A DNA stretch of 64,000 nucleotides from JACMQX01 sp040385105 (GCA_040385105.1 JAZKHY010000007.1:1-64000), one strand, 5' to 3'. Counted from the first letter of the stretch, positions 17,801-25,910 are shown. Notes: generated by a model from the sequence alone, not told the origin. A program made the numbers and translations.

Positions 17801-19517
17801 TGACTGTCTCGCTGAGTTTGTTGCCCGAGGCGTCGTACGTCCAGGCTGTTGACCGGCCAGCCTCCGTCACGAGCACCGGCAGCCTGTACACCGGATGCCA
17901 CTGGGTACTTGCGGTTTGCGCTTCCGGACGGCCAGCGGCCCTTGTCTCGGCCAATGGCAATCTCCGCCCGGCATCCCACACATAGGTCGTGTTGATACCG
18001 AGGAAGTCAGTCTCCGTCGCAATCGTTCCGTCCGGATTCTGGGTGCGCGCCGCCATGTCACCTGCACCTGTGCCGAGCGCCGCGCTGGCATTGCCGACGG
18101 TGCGCACACCGCCTGCCGTGTCATAGCGATATTGGTACTGGGCACCCAGTGGCGTGGTGACACTGGCGCTACCGGCGCCATAGCTCATGGCGTAGCGCTG
18201 TGCGCCACCCGCGTGCTCCGACAGGGTGCCCCGGCCCTGTGCGTCATAGGCAAAGCCCGCATATCGGATGCCGCGCTCGTCCACGATCCCAGTGAGGGCC
18301 TCTGGCCACGCGGCGTTTTCGTACAGGTAGGTTTTGCCGGTGCCATCAGCGTGGTTCACACGGACATGCCGGCCTTGTGCATCAGCGGTGTAGCTGATGA
18401 CTTGCCCATCGGGCGTGGTGACGCTGGCCAGCTGCCCTGCTGCGGTATAGGCAAACCGCAATGCGCGGCCGAAGGGGTTGGTGACTTGCGTGAGCTGGTT
18501 ACCACTGTACGCATAGGTGGTGACCCAGCCCTGGCGGCTGGTGATGCTGGCAAGGCGTACGTTTCCAGCTGTGCCGGTGAAGCGCCAGGTGCTGTCGTCA
18601 TTGCTGCGCCTGTAGGTCCAGGCTCCACCCGCATGGGTCAGGCTGTCGGCGCTGTTGGGCGAATACCAGTAGCCCGCAGGAGCCACCCCGGTGTAGTAGA
18701 AGGTGGCTAAGCTGCCATCTTCCATTTCCACCTGAGCAACGCGGCCGCCCAGCCGGATGCTCATCGCATGGTTGTGGCTCCAGGCCTTGCCCAAACCAGT
18801 GGCAGCAAGTGCAGCGGCTTTGACGCCGGTGAAGCGCTCGCTGCGGAAATTGCGGATGAAGTGCAGCGCATGCGGGCCGGTACCGGAGTAGTCCACCTCG
18901 GCCTGCAGTTTCTCGCCGCTGGCAGGAAGGATGGGGTTGCCGAAGCACGACCCGCCTTCATCCGGCGGTGGGTCCGCCGGTGGTGGTGCGCCCGCCGTGC
19001 CCGGTGGGCCGCCTGGACCCGGCCCGCCTGTTCCGTCGGGGCCGCCTGAGCCTTCACCGCCCCCGGCGCCACCACTGCCAGGTCCGCCACCACCATCTCC
19101 ACCGCCAGAGCCGGAGGCGGTGCATGCAGTCGCCTGCCCGTCCGGTTCATACCCGTCGTCGCAACTGCACCCACCCGAGGCACCAGCGCTTGCGTTCTGT
19201 GGACATGACGGGGGCGTCTCCAGCGCGGTTCGGGCGTATCGGTATGTGTTTCCGTTAACACCGATCTGACAGGACGATGAGTCAGCGATGTAGCTGTAGT
19301 AGCTTGGCAGCTGCATGAAGCCGAAAAACTGCGCACAGGATGCCTGCCAGGTCGGGCCACGGCCGTCTGGGAAAGGCGGGCCCATGAAAGTGACGTAAAC
19401 CCCTGGCGTCTCAGACACCGATCCTGCCGCATGCGAGGAAGCGCCCGCCATGGCGCCCGCCGCGATGGCGCAAGCCCACAAGCATTGCACCATCCATCCC
19501 CTGACCTTTGCCCTCAT
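14817..19517 (-). CDS. Sec-exported Rhs/YD-repeat protein with C-terminal toxin-like tip
   Basis: 1566 residues. In order: a signal peptide (to about residue 31, SSHAAGS); a Cys-containing region (GGCSCDDGYEPDG); a Gly/Pro-rich linker near residues 135-190; a DUF6531-like entry (GNPILPASGEKLQAEVDYSG); long YD repeats (YSYDTRGR, YAWDAASR types); and the Rhs core end with two DPxG motifs, DPSGI and DPDGL (about 1413-1417), where self-cleavage is known in Rhs proteins. The last ~149 residues are variable and end in a His-rich segment, KDLAHERGREAAKGY then LHRLQHRYDDFGR. This resembles the polymorphic toxin type 8 tips as I recall them. GGAGG precedes the ATG. There are no PAAR or VgrG genes nearby. 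Confidence 0.9.
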   Translation of the reverse strand: MRAKVRGWMVQCLWACAIAAGAMAGASSHAAGSVSETPGVYVTFMGPPFPDGRGPTWQASCAQFFGFMQLPSYYSYIADSSSCQIGVNGNTYRYARTALETPPSCPQNASAGASGGCSCDDGYEPDGQATACTASGSGGGDGGGGPGSGGAGGGEGSGGPDGTGGPGPGGPPGTAGAPPPADPPPDEGGSCFGNPILPASGEKLQAEVDYSGTGPHALHFIRNFRSERFTGVKAAALAATGLGKAWSHNHAMSIRLGGRVAQVEMEDGSLATFYYTGVAPAGYWYSPNSADSLTHAGGAWTYRRSNDDSTWRFTGTAGNVRLASITSRQGWVTTYAYSGNQLTQVTNPFGRALRFAYTAAGQLASVTTPDGQVISYTADAQGRHVRVNHADGTGKTYLYENAAWPEALTGIVDERGIRYAGFAYDAQGRGTLSEHAGGAQRYAMSYGAGSASVTTPLGAQYQYRYDTAGGVRTVGNASAALGTGAGDMAARTQNPDGTIATETDFLGINTTYVWDAGRRLPLAETRAAGRPEAQTASTQWHPVYRLPVLVTEAGRSTAWTYDASGNKLSETVTDTATGQARTTAWTYNGQGLADTMTDAKGGIWRYAYDAAGNRVSVKNPLGQETRQDFDAAGRLTSRTSPGGLTTSYSYDTRGRILTQVIGGEATRYSWTPNGQIASVSFAGGYQASYSYDAAQRLIVASDNRLNQVSYTLDAAGNRIREEVKDASGAIALVTSRVINSLNQLSAVQGASGQSTQIGYDANGEVISGTDPLNQTTRQTLDGLRRPTSTSFADGAVASQAWSQLDQLTSVTDPKGVQTRYERNAFGEVMRESSPDIGSISYERDALGDVTKKTDAKGNVTTIARDALGRPIEVRHSEGHIVHYNWSAAGHLSRMEDKSGSTSYERDSLGRITKKTQSVNDNPHSPSSFTTSYSYINVELASITYPSGFKLTYSRDATGRITGIATQEPGSNPKKPKPQVAFVSRLTWTALNQPQSWTWSSGDTANRTYDADGRMTGNEFATYAWDAASRITGITQQLWAQGSGALYPTPLAWAAGYDSRNRLTAFNRAGSQTSYSYDPNSNRLTALDRVTSDIDLDGQFEEADDFVLTTGQSLNVEGTSNRLLGISQTVTTTRAGSTRSVVTTPISYSLDENGSLTSDGLRTFDYDASSRLAKVSLTRDGEAARVTYLHNALGQRVFKSEVQAEQAAPNEEELGHSFIDWLRKNFKWLFTRAHAHASVGTAYVHGDGDLPSWAILGEYDNGSAAGAGRTEYIWLPTPGGAIPVGMFRNGKLFAIHPDHLGTPRLMTNESNTPVWQWPYSAFGNNKPTGILKATTKPRQAMVGQPVMLRATSPQQELNLRMPGQYHDAETGTAYSTNRDFDPNTGRFRQFDPSGIAPSLNGYAYVDADPLNFFDPDGLAKEEPNKPPKTTLPITGGGRATSKADVLVQQIPLMGGRTRGGKGWCPPSGSEVVESGRAGRQTRLRELVADDKLGSADRGWIQQELNSIERGQRSAVRNPPGKDLAHERGREAAKGYDYSHSNLQDRDLHRLQHRYDDFGRANRERPFP

Positions 19518-19642
19518 ATTCTGTCCTCCGAACTTTGATTCGGCGGATTCTATGAGCTATTTAGATGTATTTGTATATCTTTAGTAATATTTTCAGGGAT
19601 TGAGAAATGCACGCCACGCTGCCACCAACGGGCTCGCCACAA

Positions 19643-20800
19643 CTAGGCAATCTCCCGCACAGCCGCCAGCCCCCGCATGAATGCCTCACAGCGCGCCAGT
19701 TGCTCCAGGCTCACATACTCGTCCGGCTGGTGCGCCTGCACGATGCTGCCGGGGCCGCAGACCACGGTGGGAATGCCGGACTTCTTGAACAGGCCGGCTT
19801 CGGTGCCGAACGCAACCTGGGTGACGCGCTGCTCACCGCTGAGGCGCTGCGCCAGCCGGGTGATCGCATCGCCCTCGGAGCCGAGGAAGCTCGGCACCTC
19901 GCAGATGGTTTCAAAGCTGAAGCCCGCGTCCGGCGCCACCTGCTTCATCGCGGGTTCCATGGCCCGCGCCTGGGCCACGATATCGGCCTGCATCTGCGCC
20001 GCATCGGCCGTGGGCAGGTCGCGGAATTCATAGCGGAACTCGGCGTCGCGCGGCACGACGTTGTCGGCAATCCCGCCGTGGAACTGCCCGACGCTCGCGG
20101 TGCTGAAGGGCACGTCAAAACCCTCATAGCGCGGCTCGGACTTCTCGAAGCCCTCGGCCATGTCGCGCAGCTTGCCCACCAGGCGCGCCGCCATCTCGAT
20201 CGCGTTGACCGACTGCGGCGTGAGCGACGAATGCGCCTCCTTGCCGCGCACACAGCACTTGTAGCGGTACACGCCCTTGTGCGCGATGGCCGGGACCATG
20301 CTGGTGGGCTCGCCGACGATGCAGGCCAGGGGCTGGATGCCGGCGTCTTTCATGTCGGCAATCAGCTCCCGCACACCGAAGCAGCCGACCTCTTCGTCGT
20401 AGCTGAAAGCCAGGTGCATGGCGAACGGCGCATCACTTTCAAGGAATGCCCGGGCATTGGACACGGCGATGGCGATGAAGCTCTTCATGTCGGCGCTGCC
20501 GCGCCCGTACAGCCGGCCGTCCCTGACCGTGGCGCTCAGCGGGTCTTCGCTCCAGTCCTGCCCATCCCATGGCACGGTATCGGTGTGGCCCGACAGGATC
20601 ACGCCGCCGGGCTTGCCCTCGCCCAGCGTGGCAAACAGGTTGGCCTTGGTTTTTTCGGCGTTGTAAGTGAGCCGGCTTTTCACACCCAGCTTGAGCAGCT
20701 CGCCCCGGATGAAATCAATGAGCGGCAGGTTGGAGTTGTGGCTGACAGTGTTGAGCCTGACCAGCGTGCGGGCGAATTCGAGGGCATGGGGTGACAGCAT
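19643..20800 (-). CDS. argE: Acetylornithine deacetylase (ArgE-like, M20 family)
   Basis: 385 residues of the M20 zinc peptidase fold. The metal and catalytic residues are visible: H72 and D74 in SGHTDTVPW, D104 in GRGSADMKS and E136/E137 in YDEEVG. Length and the strong ArgE-like signature fit removal of acetate from N-acetylornithine in arginine synthesis in the cytoplasm. Many Comamonadaceae use ArgJ as well, so a broader deacylase role is possible. It is divergent from another M20 hydrolase 115 bases away. Confidence 0.85.
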   Translation of the reverse strand: MLSPHALEFARTLVRLNTVSHNSNLPLIDFIRGELLKLGVKSRLTYNAEKTKANLFATLGEGKPGGVILSGHTDTVPWDGQDWSEDPLSATVRDGRLYGRGSADMKSFIAIAVSNARAFLESDAPFAMHLAFSYDEEVGCFGVRELIADMKDAGIQPLACIVGEPTSMVPAIAHKGVYRYKCCVRGKEAHSSLTPQSVNAIEMAARLVGKLRDMAEGFEKSEPRYEGFDVPFSTASVGQFHGGIADNVVPRDAEFRYEFRDLPTADAAQMQADIVAQARAMEPAMKQVAPDAGFSFETICEVPSFLGSEGDAITRLAQRLSGEQRVTQVAFGTEAGLFKKSGIPTVVCGPGSIVQAHQPDEYVSLEQLARCEAFMRGLAAVREIA

Positions 20801-20915
20801 GGAACGACTTTAGCCCAATACCGCCATCCGGCGTCGCCACCGGGACGCAACCCCGTGTTGGCATGCGTGCATTGCCTGCCCAAGACAGCTAGGATAGGAG
20901 ACTCAGGAGCTTTTC

Positions 20916-22109
20916 ATGAAGATCATCGATTCCCTCGTGACGCAGGCGGCCGGCATCGCCGCAGTGCGGCGCGACATCCATGCCCACCCGGAACTGTGCT
21001 TTGAAGAAGTCCGCACCGCCGACGTTGTAGCCCAAAAGCTCACAGAGTGGGGCATTCCAATCCACCGCGGCATGGGCACCACCGGCGTCATCGGCATTGT
21101 CGAAGGCACCGGCCCGAAGACCGGGCGCGGCATTGGCCTGCGCGCGGACATTGACGCGCTGCCGATGCAGGAGTTCAACACCTTCGAGCATGCCAGCAAG
21201 CATGCCGGCAAGATGCACGCCTGCGGCCACGACGGCCACACCGCCATGCTGCTGGCGGCGGCCCAGCATTTCGCGAAGCACCGGGACTTTGCGGGCACCG
21301 TGTACCTGATCTTCCAGCCGGCCGAAGAAGGCGGCGGCGGCGCCCGCGAGATGATCAAGGACGGCATGTTCGAGAAATTCCCGATGGAGGCCGTCTTCGG
21401 CATGCACAACTGGCCGGGCATGCCGGTCGGCAAGTTCGCCGTGAGCACGGGGCCGGTGATGGCGTCGAGCAACGAGTTCAAGATCACCATCCGCGGCAAG
21501 GGCGGGCATGCCGCACTGCCGCACAACGGCATTGACCCGGTGCCGGTGGCCTGCCAGATGGTGCAGGCCTTCCAGACCATCATCAGCCGCAACAAGAAGC
21601 CGGTCGATGCGGGCGTGATCTCGGTGACGATGATCCATGCCGGCGAAGCCACCAATGTGATCCCCGACAGCTGCGAGCTGCAGGGCACGGTGCGCACTTT
21701 CAGCATCGAGGTGCTGGACCTGATCGAAAAGCGCATGCAGCAGATCGCGGAGCACATCAGCGCCGCGCACGATGCGCAATGCGGATTTGAATTCGTGCGC
21801 AACTACCCGCCGACCATCAACCACCCGAAGGAATCGGAGTTCGCGCGCCAGGTCATGGCCGGCATCGTCGGCGAGGAGAACGTGCTGCCGCAGGAGCCCA
21901 CCATGGGCGCGGAAGACTTCTCCTACATGCTGCAGGCCCGGCCCGGCTGCTATGTGTTCATTGCCAACGGCGACGGCGCGCACCGCGAGATGGGCCACGG
22001 CGGCGGCCCCTGCATGCTGCACAACCCGAGCTATGACTTCAACGATGAGCTCATCCCCCTGGGCGCCACCTACTGGATCAACCTGGCCAATGCATGGCTG
22101 AAGGCATGA
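20916..22109 (+). CDS. M20 amidohydrolase (HipO/IAA-amino-acid hydrolase type)
   Basis: 397 residues. Metal-ligand motifs of the M20D group are clear: HAHPELCFEE near residue 22, and CGHDGHTAML with C103 and H105 as ligands, followed by FQPAEEGGGGA and a C-terminal GAEDFSYML. Members cleave N-acyl amino acids such as hippurate or conjugated auxins. The substrate cannot be chosen from sequence. The ATG has AGGAGC upstream. The next gene starts inside its stop codon, suggesting a small operon of two peptidases. Confidence 0.87.
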   Translation: MKIIDSLVTQAAGIAAVRRDIHAHPELCFEEVRTADVVAQKLTEWGIPIHRGMGTTGVIGIVEGTGPKTGRGIGLRADIDALPMQEFNTFEHASKHAGKMHACGHDGHTAMLLAAAQHFAKHRDFAGTVYLIFQPAEEGGGGAREMIKDGMFEKFPMEAVFGMHNWPGMPVGKFAVSTGPVMASSNEFKITIRGKGGHAALPHNGIDPVPVACQMVQAFQTIISRNKKPVDAGVISVTMIHAGEATNVIPDSCELQGTVRTFSIEVLDLIEKRMQQIAEHISAAHDAQCGFEFVRNYPPTINHPKESEFARQVMAGIVGEENVLPQEPTMGAEDFSYMLQARPGCYVFIANGDGAHREMGHGGGPCMLHNPSYDFNDELIPLGATYWINLANAWLKA

Positions 22110-23191
22110 CCGGGCCCGGCGAAGGGTTCTCGCAGAGCTACGCCGAGGCCCGCCGCAAGTTCCTGGCGGCCGCAGCCGCTGGGGGCCTTCGCGTCGAGTC
22201 GTACATCCACCCCGAGAAGGGCCGGGACGGCGAAGCGCTTGCCATGGACGTGGCGCTTGACGGGCCGGATGATGCCGGCAGGCTGCTCATCATCACCAGC
22301 GCCTGCCATGGCGTCGAGGGCTACTGCGGCAGCGGTGTGCAAGTGTTTGCGCTGAATGACGGCGAATGGCGGGCGAAGGCCCGCGAAGCCGGCGTGGCGG
22401 TGCTCTACGTCCATGCGCTCAACCCCTACGGCTTCTCGCACATCCGCCGGACCACGCACGAGAACGTGGACCTGAACCGCAATTTCCGCGACTACGCCAG
22501 GCCGCTTGAGCCCAACATGGGCTACCGCGAACTGCACGAGCTGCTTCTGCCAGAACAGTGGCCACCGACAGTAGCCAACCAGGCCGCCGTGGGAAGCTAC
22601 ATCGCCACACGCGGCGAGGCCGCCTGGCAAGCCGCCATCAGCGCCGGGCAGCCGGAGTTCCCCGATGGCCTGTTCTTCAGCGGCACCGGGCCGTCCTGGA
22701 GCAACCTGACGTTTCGCAAGGTCCTGCGCCAATATTGCGCGCGCGCTGCGCGCCTCTCCTGGATCGACATCCACACGGGCCTTGGACCCAGCGGGCACGG
22801 TGAGCGCATCTACGCCGGCAAGGAAGACGCACAAGCCATCGCGCGGGCCCGTGCATGGTGGGGCAGCCAGGTCACTTCCATTTACGATGGCACATCGTCA
22901 TCGGCGCTGCTGACCGGCCTGGCCTTTGCTGCCGTGGATGAGGAATGCGCCCAGGCCGAGTACACCGGCATCGCCCTCGAATACGGCACCCGGCCCATCC
23001 TCGAAGTCCTGCAGGCCCTGCGCGCCGAGCACTGGCTCAACATCCACCGCGACGCACCCGAAGCGCAGGCCCGTCAGATCCGGCAGGACATGATGGATGC
23101 GTTCTACACCGACACCGACGAATGGAAGAAACAGGTCATCGACCAGGCGCGGGAAGCGATGTTCCAGGCTGTGGATGGTTTGAAGGGCTAA
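22106..23191 (+). CDS. DUF2817 / M14-like zinc carboxypeptidase
   Basis: About 361 residues from ATG 22106, which forms an ATGA overlap with the upstream stop; an ATG at 22094 is also in frame. It contains TSACHGVEGYCGSG, with the His and Glu of an M14-like zinc site, and then NPYGFSHIRRTTHENVDLNRNFRDY and WIDIHTGLGPSGHGE, which carry the arginine/asparagine and histidine of carboxypeptidase-type active sites. This matches DUF2817. It probably trims peptides or acylated amino acids together with the upstream amidohydrolase. Confidence 0.82.
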   Translation: MTGPGEGFSQSYAEARRKFLAAAAAGGLRVESYIHPEKGRDGEALAMDVALDGPDDAGRLLIITSACHGVEGYCGSGVQVFALNDGEWRAKAREAGVAVLYVHALNPYGFSHIRRTTHENVDLNRNFRDYARPLEPNMGYRELHELLLPEQWPPTVANQAAVGSYIATRGEAAWQAAISAGQPEFPDGLFFSGTGPSWSNLTFRKVLRQYCARAARLSWIDIHTGLGPSGHGERIYAGKEDAQAIARARAWWGSQVTSIYDGTSSSALLTGLAFAAVDEECAQAEYTGIALEYGTRPILEVLQALRAEHWLNIHRDAPEAQARQIRQDMMDAFYTDTDEWKKQVIDQAREAMFQAVDGLKG

Positions 23192-23209
23192 GCCAATTCG
23201 AGGCGGCCG

Positions 23210-23989
23210 TCAGGCCGCGTCGGGGGGCGTCCATCTCCTTGAAGCAATCTCCAGCAGCCCGTCAAAAATCAGCCCGTCTACAAGCTCGAACTGCACCGAC
23301 ATGCTCGGCGCCATCTTCCAGCCGGCGCCGCCGGTCATGTAGCAGGCGGGCTCAGCCTTGCAGTGGTTGCGCACGTGCTGCACCATCCGCTCGACCGCGC
23401 CGGCAATGGCGTAGGTGCCACCGCTGGTGAGCGCGTCGCTGGTGTTGGTGGGGAACTCGCGCACCTCGCCGGTGGGCACATGCAGGCCGGCCGTGCCGGA
23501 CTCCAGTGCGCGCAGCATGATGCCGTGGCCCGGCAGGATGAGGCCGCCGAGGAACTTCCCGCTCGTGTCAATGGCCTCGACCGTCACCGCCGTGCCGACC
23601 ATCACCACCACCATCGGCCGCGGAGCGCCTTGCGCGAGCATGCGGTGGCGCGCGCCGATCATGGCAACCCAGCGGTCCGAGCCCAGGCGCGTCGGGTGGT
23701 CGTAGCCGTTGACCAGGCCTGCTTCAGCGGCGCTGGAGACGACCCATTGCGCGGGAACGTCCCACAACTCCATCTGCTCCTGCACCCGGCCCTTGACCGC
23801 GTCGCCCGCGACGATGCAGCCAAGCATGCGCGAGGGCTCGGGCAACCCGGCCCAGTCGCCATCAGCCAGCTTGTCGATGTTTTCGAGGAATTCCGCGCCA
23901 TGCGCCAGCGGCTGCGAGCCGGGCCTGGGCGCGTCATAAATCGCCCACTTCAGGCGCGTATTGCCAACATCAATAGCCAGGAACGTCAT
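23210..23989 (-). CDS. coaX: Type III pantothenate kinase (CoaX)
   Basis: 259 residues beginning FLAIDVGNTRLKWA, the phosphate-binding loop of the acetate-kinase/Hsp70-like fold. The conserved GSDRWVAMIGAR and VVMVGTAVTVEAID segments follow, as does GHGIMLRAL. The enzyme phosphorylates pantothenate with ATP in the first step of CoA synthesis and is insensitive to CoA feedback. It converges with the DUF2817 gene, with only 18 bases between the stops. In many betaproteobacteria coaX follows birA, but no birA is seen here. Confidence 0.93.
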   Translation of the reverse strand: MTFLAIDVGNTRLKWAIYDAPRPGSQPLAHGAEFLENIDKLADGDWAGLPEPSRMLGCIVAGDAVKGRVQEQMELWDVPAQWVVSSAAEAGLVNGYDHPTRLGSDRWVAMIGARHRMLAQGAPRPMVVVMVGTAVTVEAIDTSGKFLGGLILPGHGIMLRALESGTAGLHVPTGEVREFPTNTSDALTSGGTYAIAGAVERMVQHVRNHCKAEPACYMTGGAGWKMAPSMSVQFELVDGLIFDGLLEIASRRWTPPDAA

Positions 23990-24049
23990 GACCCATTATT
24001 GCGGGTTTCGCAAGGCGCCAGAGCGAGAAGGGGACGCACGGTCCGTGGG

Positions 24050-24131
24050 AGCCGTGGAGCCGGCTTTGCCGGGCCACTGGTTCCGCCCCCCAGTGGGGGG
24101 AGCGGCCGAAGGCCGGACGGGGGGCGTCCTA
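24050..24131. repeat. 82-bp GC-rich intergenic repeat, copy A
   Basis: This stretch matches 41017-41098 at 77 of 82 positions. It contains the perfect hairpin core CCCCCCAGTGGGGGG and a second short inverted pair around GGCCG. In both copies the end lies against the 3' end of a minus-strand gene, and here it contributes the TAG stop of the LuxR-type gene. It may act as a terminator or mRNA end, but there is no T-tract. It looks like a dispersed, probably non-autonomous element. Confidence 0.85.
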
Positions 24132-24797
24132 GATCGCCCCGAACCATATGGCGCGCTGGATCGCGGCCATCTTGTTTTCGACGCGCAGCTTGGCCGTGGC
24201 ATTGGCAATATGGAAGTTGATCGTCCGGTCGGTGCAGCCGAGCAGCTTTCCGGACTGGCGGGCGGTCTTGCCTTCGAAGGCCAGCATCAGGCACTCGCGC
24301 TCGCGCGGGCTCAGCGGGCAGCGGGCATTGGCAATGGCGCGCTTGATCAGCGGCCAGATGTTGAGCGCCGACCACACCAGCGAGGCGGCTTCCGTCCGGT
24401 TGTTGAGTTCGCGCGGGCTGAACAGGAAACACTCGAATGCGCGGCCAGCGGGCAGTGTGAACTCGACCCGGATCACGGTCTGGAACCCGTGCGCCAGCGC
24501 CAGCACGCGCCAGCGGTTGGAGGCGACATGGTCCGCCTTCGCAATGTGCTGCCAGGCCACGAGCGGCGCGTCCGAGTCGCGCCAGGGCGCACCGAATTCA
24601 CGGCTTTCGGCAAGGGCGGCGGCCGCGTCAGCGATTTCAGGGGGGTGGACCGCGACGGCCAGTCTCTCCTCGCGCGTACCAAACGGGTCGGGCCCCAGCA
24701 CCACCACAGCTTCGACTGAATGCTCACGCAGGGCGAGAAGCCAGTCTCCCAACATGGACTCCAGGCTCACACTGTCAAAGTTAACAGGAAGTTGCAT
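24129..24797 (-). CDS. LuxR-type transcriptional regulator (solo)
   Basis: 222 residues. The C-terminal ~65 form a LuxR/GerE helix-turn-helix: LSPRERECLMLAFEGKTARQSGKLLGCTDRTINFHIANATAKL. The N-terminal ~150 residues have the length and weak pattern of an autoinducer-binding-like sensor domain, including aromatic residues (APWRDSDAP, GFQTVIRVEF). No luxI-type synthase is present in the window, so it is a LuxR solo. It is divergent from a response-regulator gene 86 bases away. A dyad, TGTTTCATAAGAAACA, lies just upstream of its start. Confidence 0.83.
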   Translation of the reverse strand: MQLPVNFDSVSLESMLGDWLLALREHSVEAVVVLGPDPFGTREERLAVAVHPPEIADAAAALAESREFGAPWRDSDAPLVAWQHIAKADHVASNRWRVLALAHGFQTVIRVEFTLPAGRAFECFLFSPRELNNRTEAASLVWSALNIWPLIKRAIANARCPLSPRERECLMLAFEGKTARQSGKLLGCTDRTINFHIANATAKLRVENKMAAIQRAIWFGAI

Positions 24798-24802
24798 CGA
24801 CG

Positions 24803-24818
24803 TGTTTCATAAGAAACA
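24803..24818. promoter_or_regulatory. Inverted repeat in the luxR/response-regulator intergenic region
   Basis: TGTTTC-ATAA-GAAACA has perfect 6-base arms around a 4-base centre. It lies six bases before the LuxR-type start codon, inside the 86-base region shared with the divergent response regulator. Position suggests an operator for one or both genes, perhaps autoregulation. It does not match the lux-box consensus well, and a ribosome-site hairpin is another reading. Confidence 0.35.
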
Positions 24819-24883
24819 GGACAATAGCATGGCCCGTCTTTTTACCCAACGCAGACAGCCCCTTTGCAGTAACGGATTTCACG

Positions 24884-25861
24884 ATGAGTTTTCCCCTGTT
24901 CCAGCGCCCCGGCACCGTGGTCTTCCTGGATGACGACCCCGACTACCTGGACATGCTGGCACTGGTGCTGCCCCGCAACTGGCACGTCCTGCTGTTCATG
25001 CGGCCGCAGGAATGCATCAACCACCTGCAACAGGAGCCGCCACTGTGGGAGGCCGACGCCTGGACCCAGCAGGAGATGGTGGACCAGTGGCGCGACGGCA
25101 CGCCGCTGATCCCGCAGATCCTGCGGTACTGGGGCGAGGGCACGCAGCGCTTCTCGCTGGCGCAGGTCTGCGTGGTGGACTACTCCATGCCGGACATGGA
25201 TGGCCTGCAGGCGCTGGGCGAACTGGTGGACTGGCCCGGCTCGCGCGTGCTGCTGACCGGCCAGGCCGACGAGCAGGTGGCGGTGCGCGCCTTCAACCAG
25301 GGGCTGATCGACCAGTTCATCGCCAAGCAGACGGCCGACATCTCGCGCCGGCTGATCGACGCAGTGGAGCACCTGCTGGCCACGCCCAATGCGCGGCATT
25401 CGCAGATCTGGCGCAGCACGCTCACGCCGGAGCAGACGGCGCTGCTGCGCGTGCCTTCCGTCAGCCGCGACCTGTCGGAGTTCGCGGCCAAGCGCTGGGT
25501 CGAGCACATCACCATCGGCGACCCGTTCGGCGTGCTGGGCATGGACGCCGCAGGCCGCGCAAGCTGGCTGCAGCTGGAGCCGGCCAGCAGCATCGGCGAG
25601 CTGGTGCAGCTGGCCGAAACCGAACGCGTGGGGGCGACGGCGCTGGCCGACATCCGCAGCGGCCGCAAGCTGATTGACCTGGAGTTACGCCAGGCCCTGG
25701 GCCGAACCACGCCGCCCGAACTCAACCCTGCGTTCCTGATCGGCCGGGAGCAGTCGCTGATGGGCGCGCTCTTCAACATCGACCCTGAATTCGGGCCCGA
25801 CGCTGCGAACAGTTACAACAGCTGGCTTGCGGGGCGGGGCCGGCGCACGGTGCAGGAATGA
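24884..25861 (+). CDS. Response regulator with an insertion in its receiver domain and an unrecognised C-terminal region
   Basis: 325 residues. The acidic pocket is at D16-D18 (VVFLDDDPDY), the phosphoacceptor is D99 in VCVVDYSMPDMDG, the conserved Thr is T125 in VLLTGQ and the Lys is K148 in FIAKQ. The spacing from pocket to D99 is about 40 residues longer than usual. The extra segment is Trp/Gln-rich (WEADAWTQQEMVDQW). The C-terminal ~150 residues have no DNA-binding motif that I recognise. It is divergent from the LuxR solo, so they are probably one signalling unit. The cognate kinase is not in the window. Confidence 0.8.
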   Translation: MSFPLFQRPGTVVFLDDDPDYLDMLALVLPRNWHVLLFMRPQECINHLQQEPPLWEADAWTQQEMVDQWRDGTPLIPQILRYWGEGTQRFSLAQVCVVDYSMPDMDGLQALGELVDWPGSRVLLTGQADEQVAVRAFNQGLIDQFIAKQTADISRRLIDAVEHLLATPNARHSQIWRSTLTPEQTALLRVPSVSRDLSEFAAKRWVEHITIGDPFGVLGMDAAGRASWLQLEPASSIGELVQLAETERVGATALADIRSGRKLIDLELRQALGRTTPPELNPAFLIGREQSLMGALFNIDPEFGPDAANSYNSWLAGRGRRTVQE

Positions 25862-25870
25862 GGATCACTC

Positions 25871-25888
25871 CCTGTCAATATTGACAGG
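25871..25888. promoter_or_regulatory. Perfect 18-bp palindrome with lux-box spacing
   Basis: CCTGTCAATATTGACAGG has the CTGT-N8-ACAG layout of AHL-responsive lux boxes. It lies between the convergent response-regulator and deacylase genes, where no promoter is needed, just nine bases after the response-regulator stop. With a LuxR solo next door, it could be the remnant operator of a lost luxI gene or a distant LuxR site. A chance palindrome cannot be excluded. Confidence 0.45.
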
Positions 25889-25910
25889 TCGGGTTAGTGC
25901 CTATGGAAAG

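Noticed and set aside
23203..23218. Hairpin GCGGCC-GTCA-GGCCGC between DUF2817 and coaX
   Set aside because: There is no T-tract and it overlaps the coaX stop, so it is not called a terminator.
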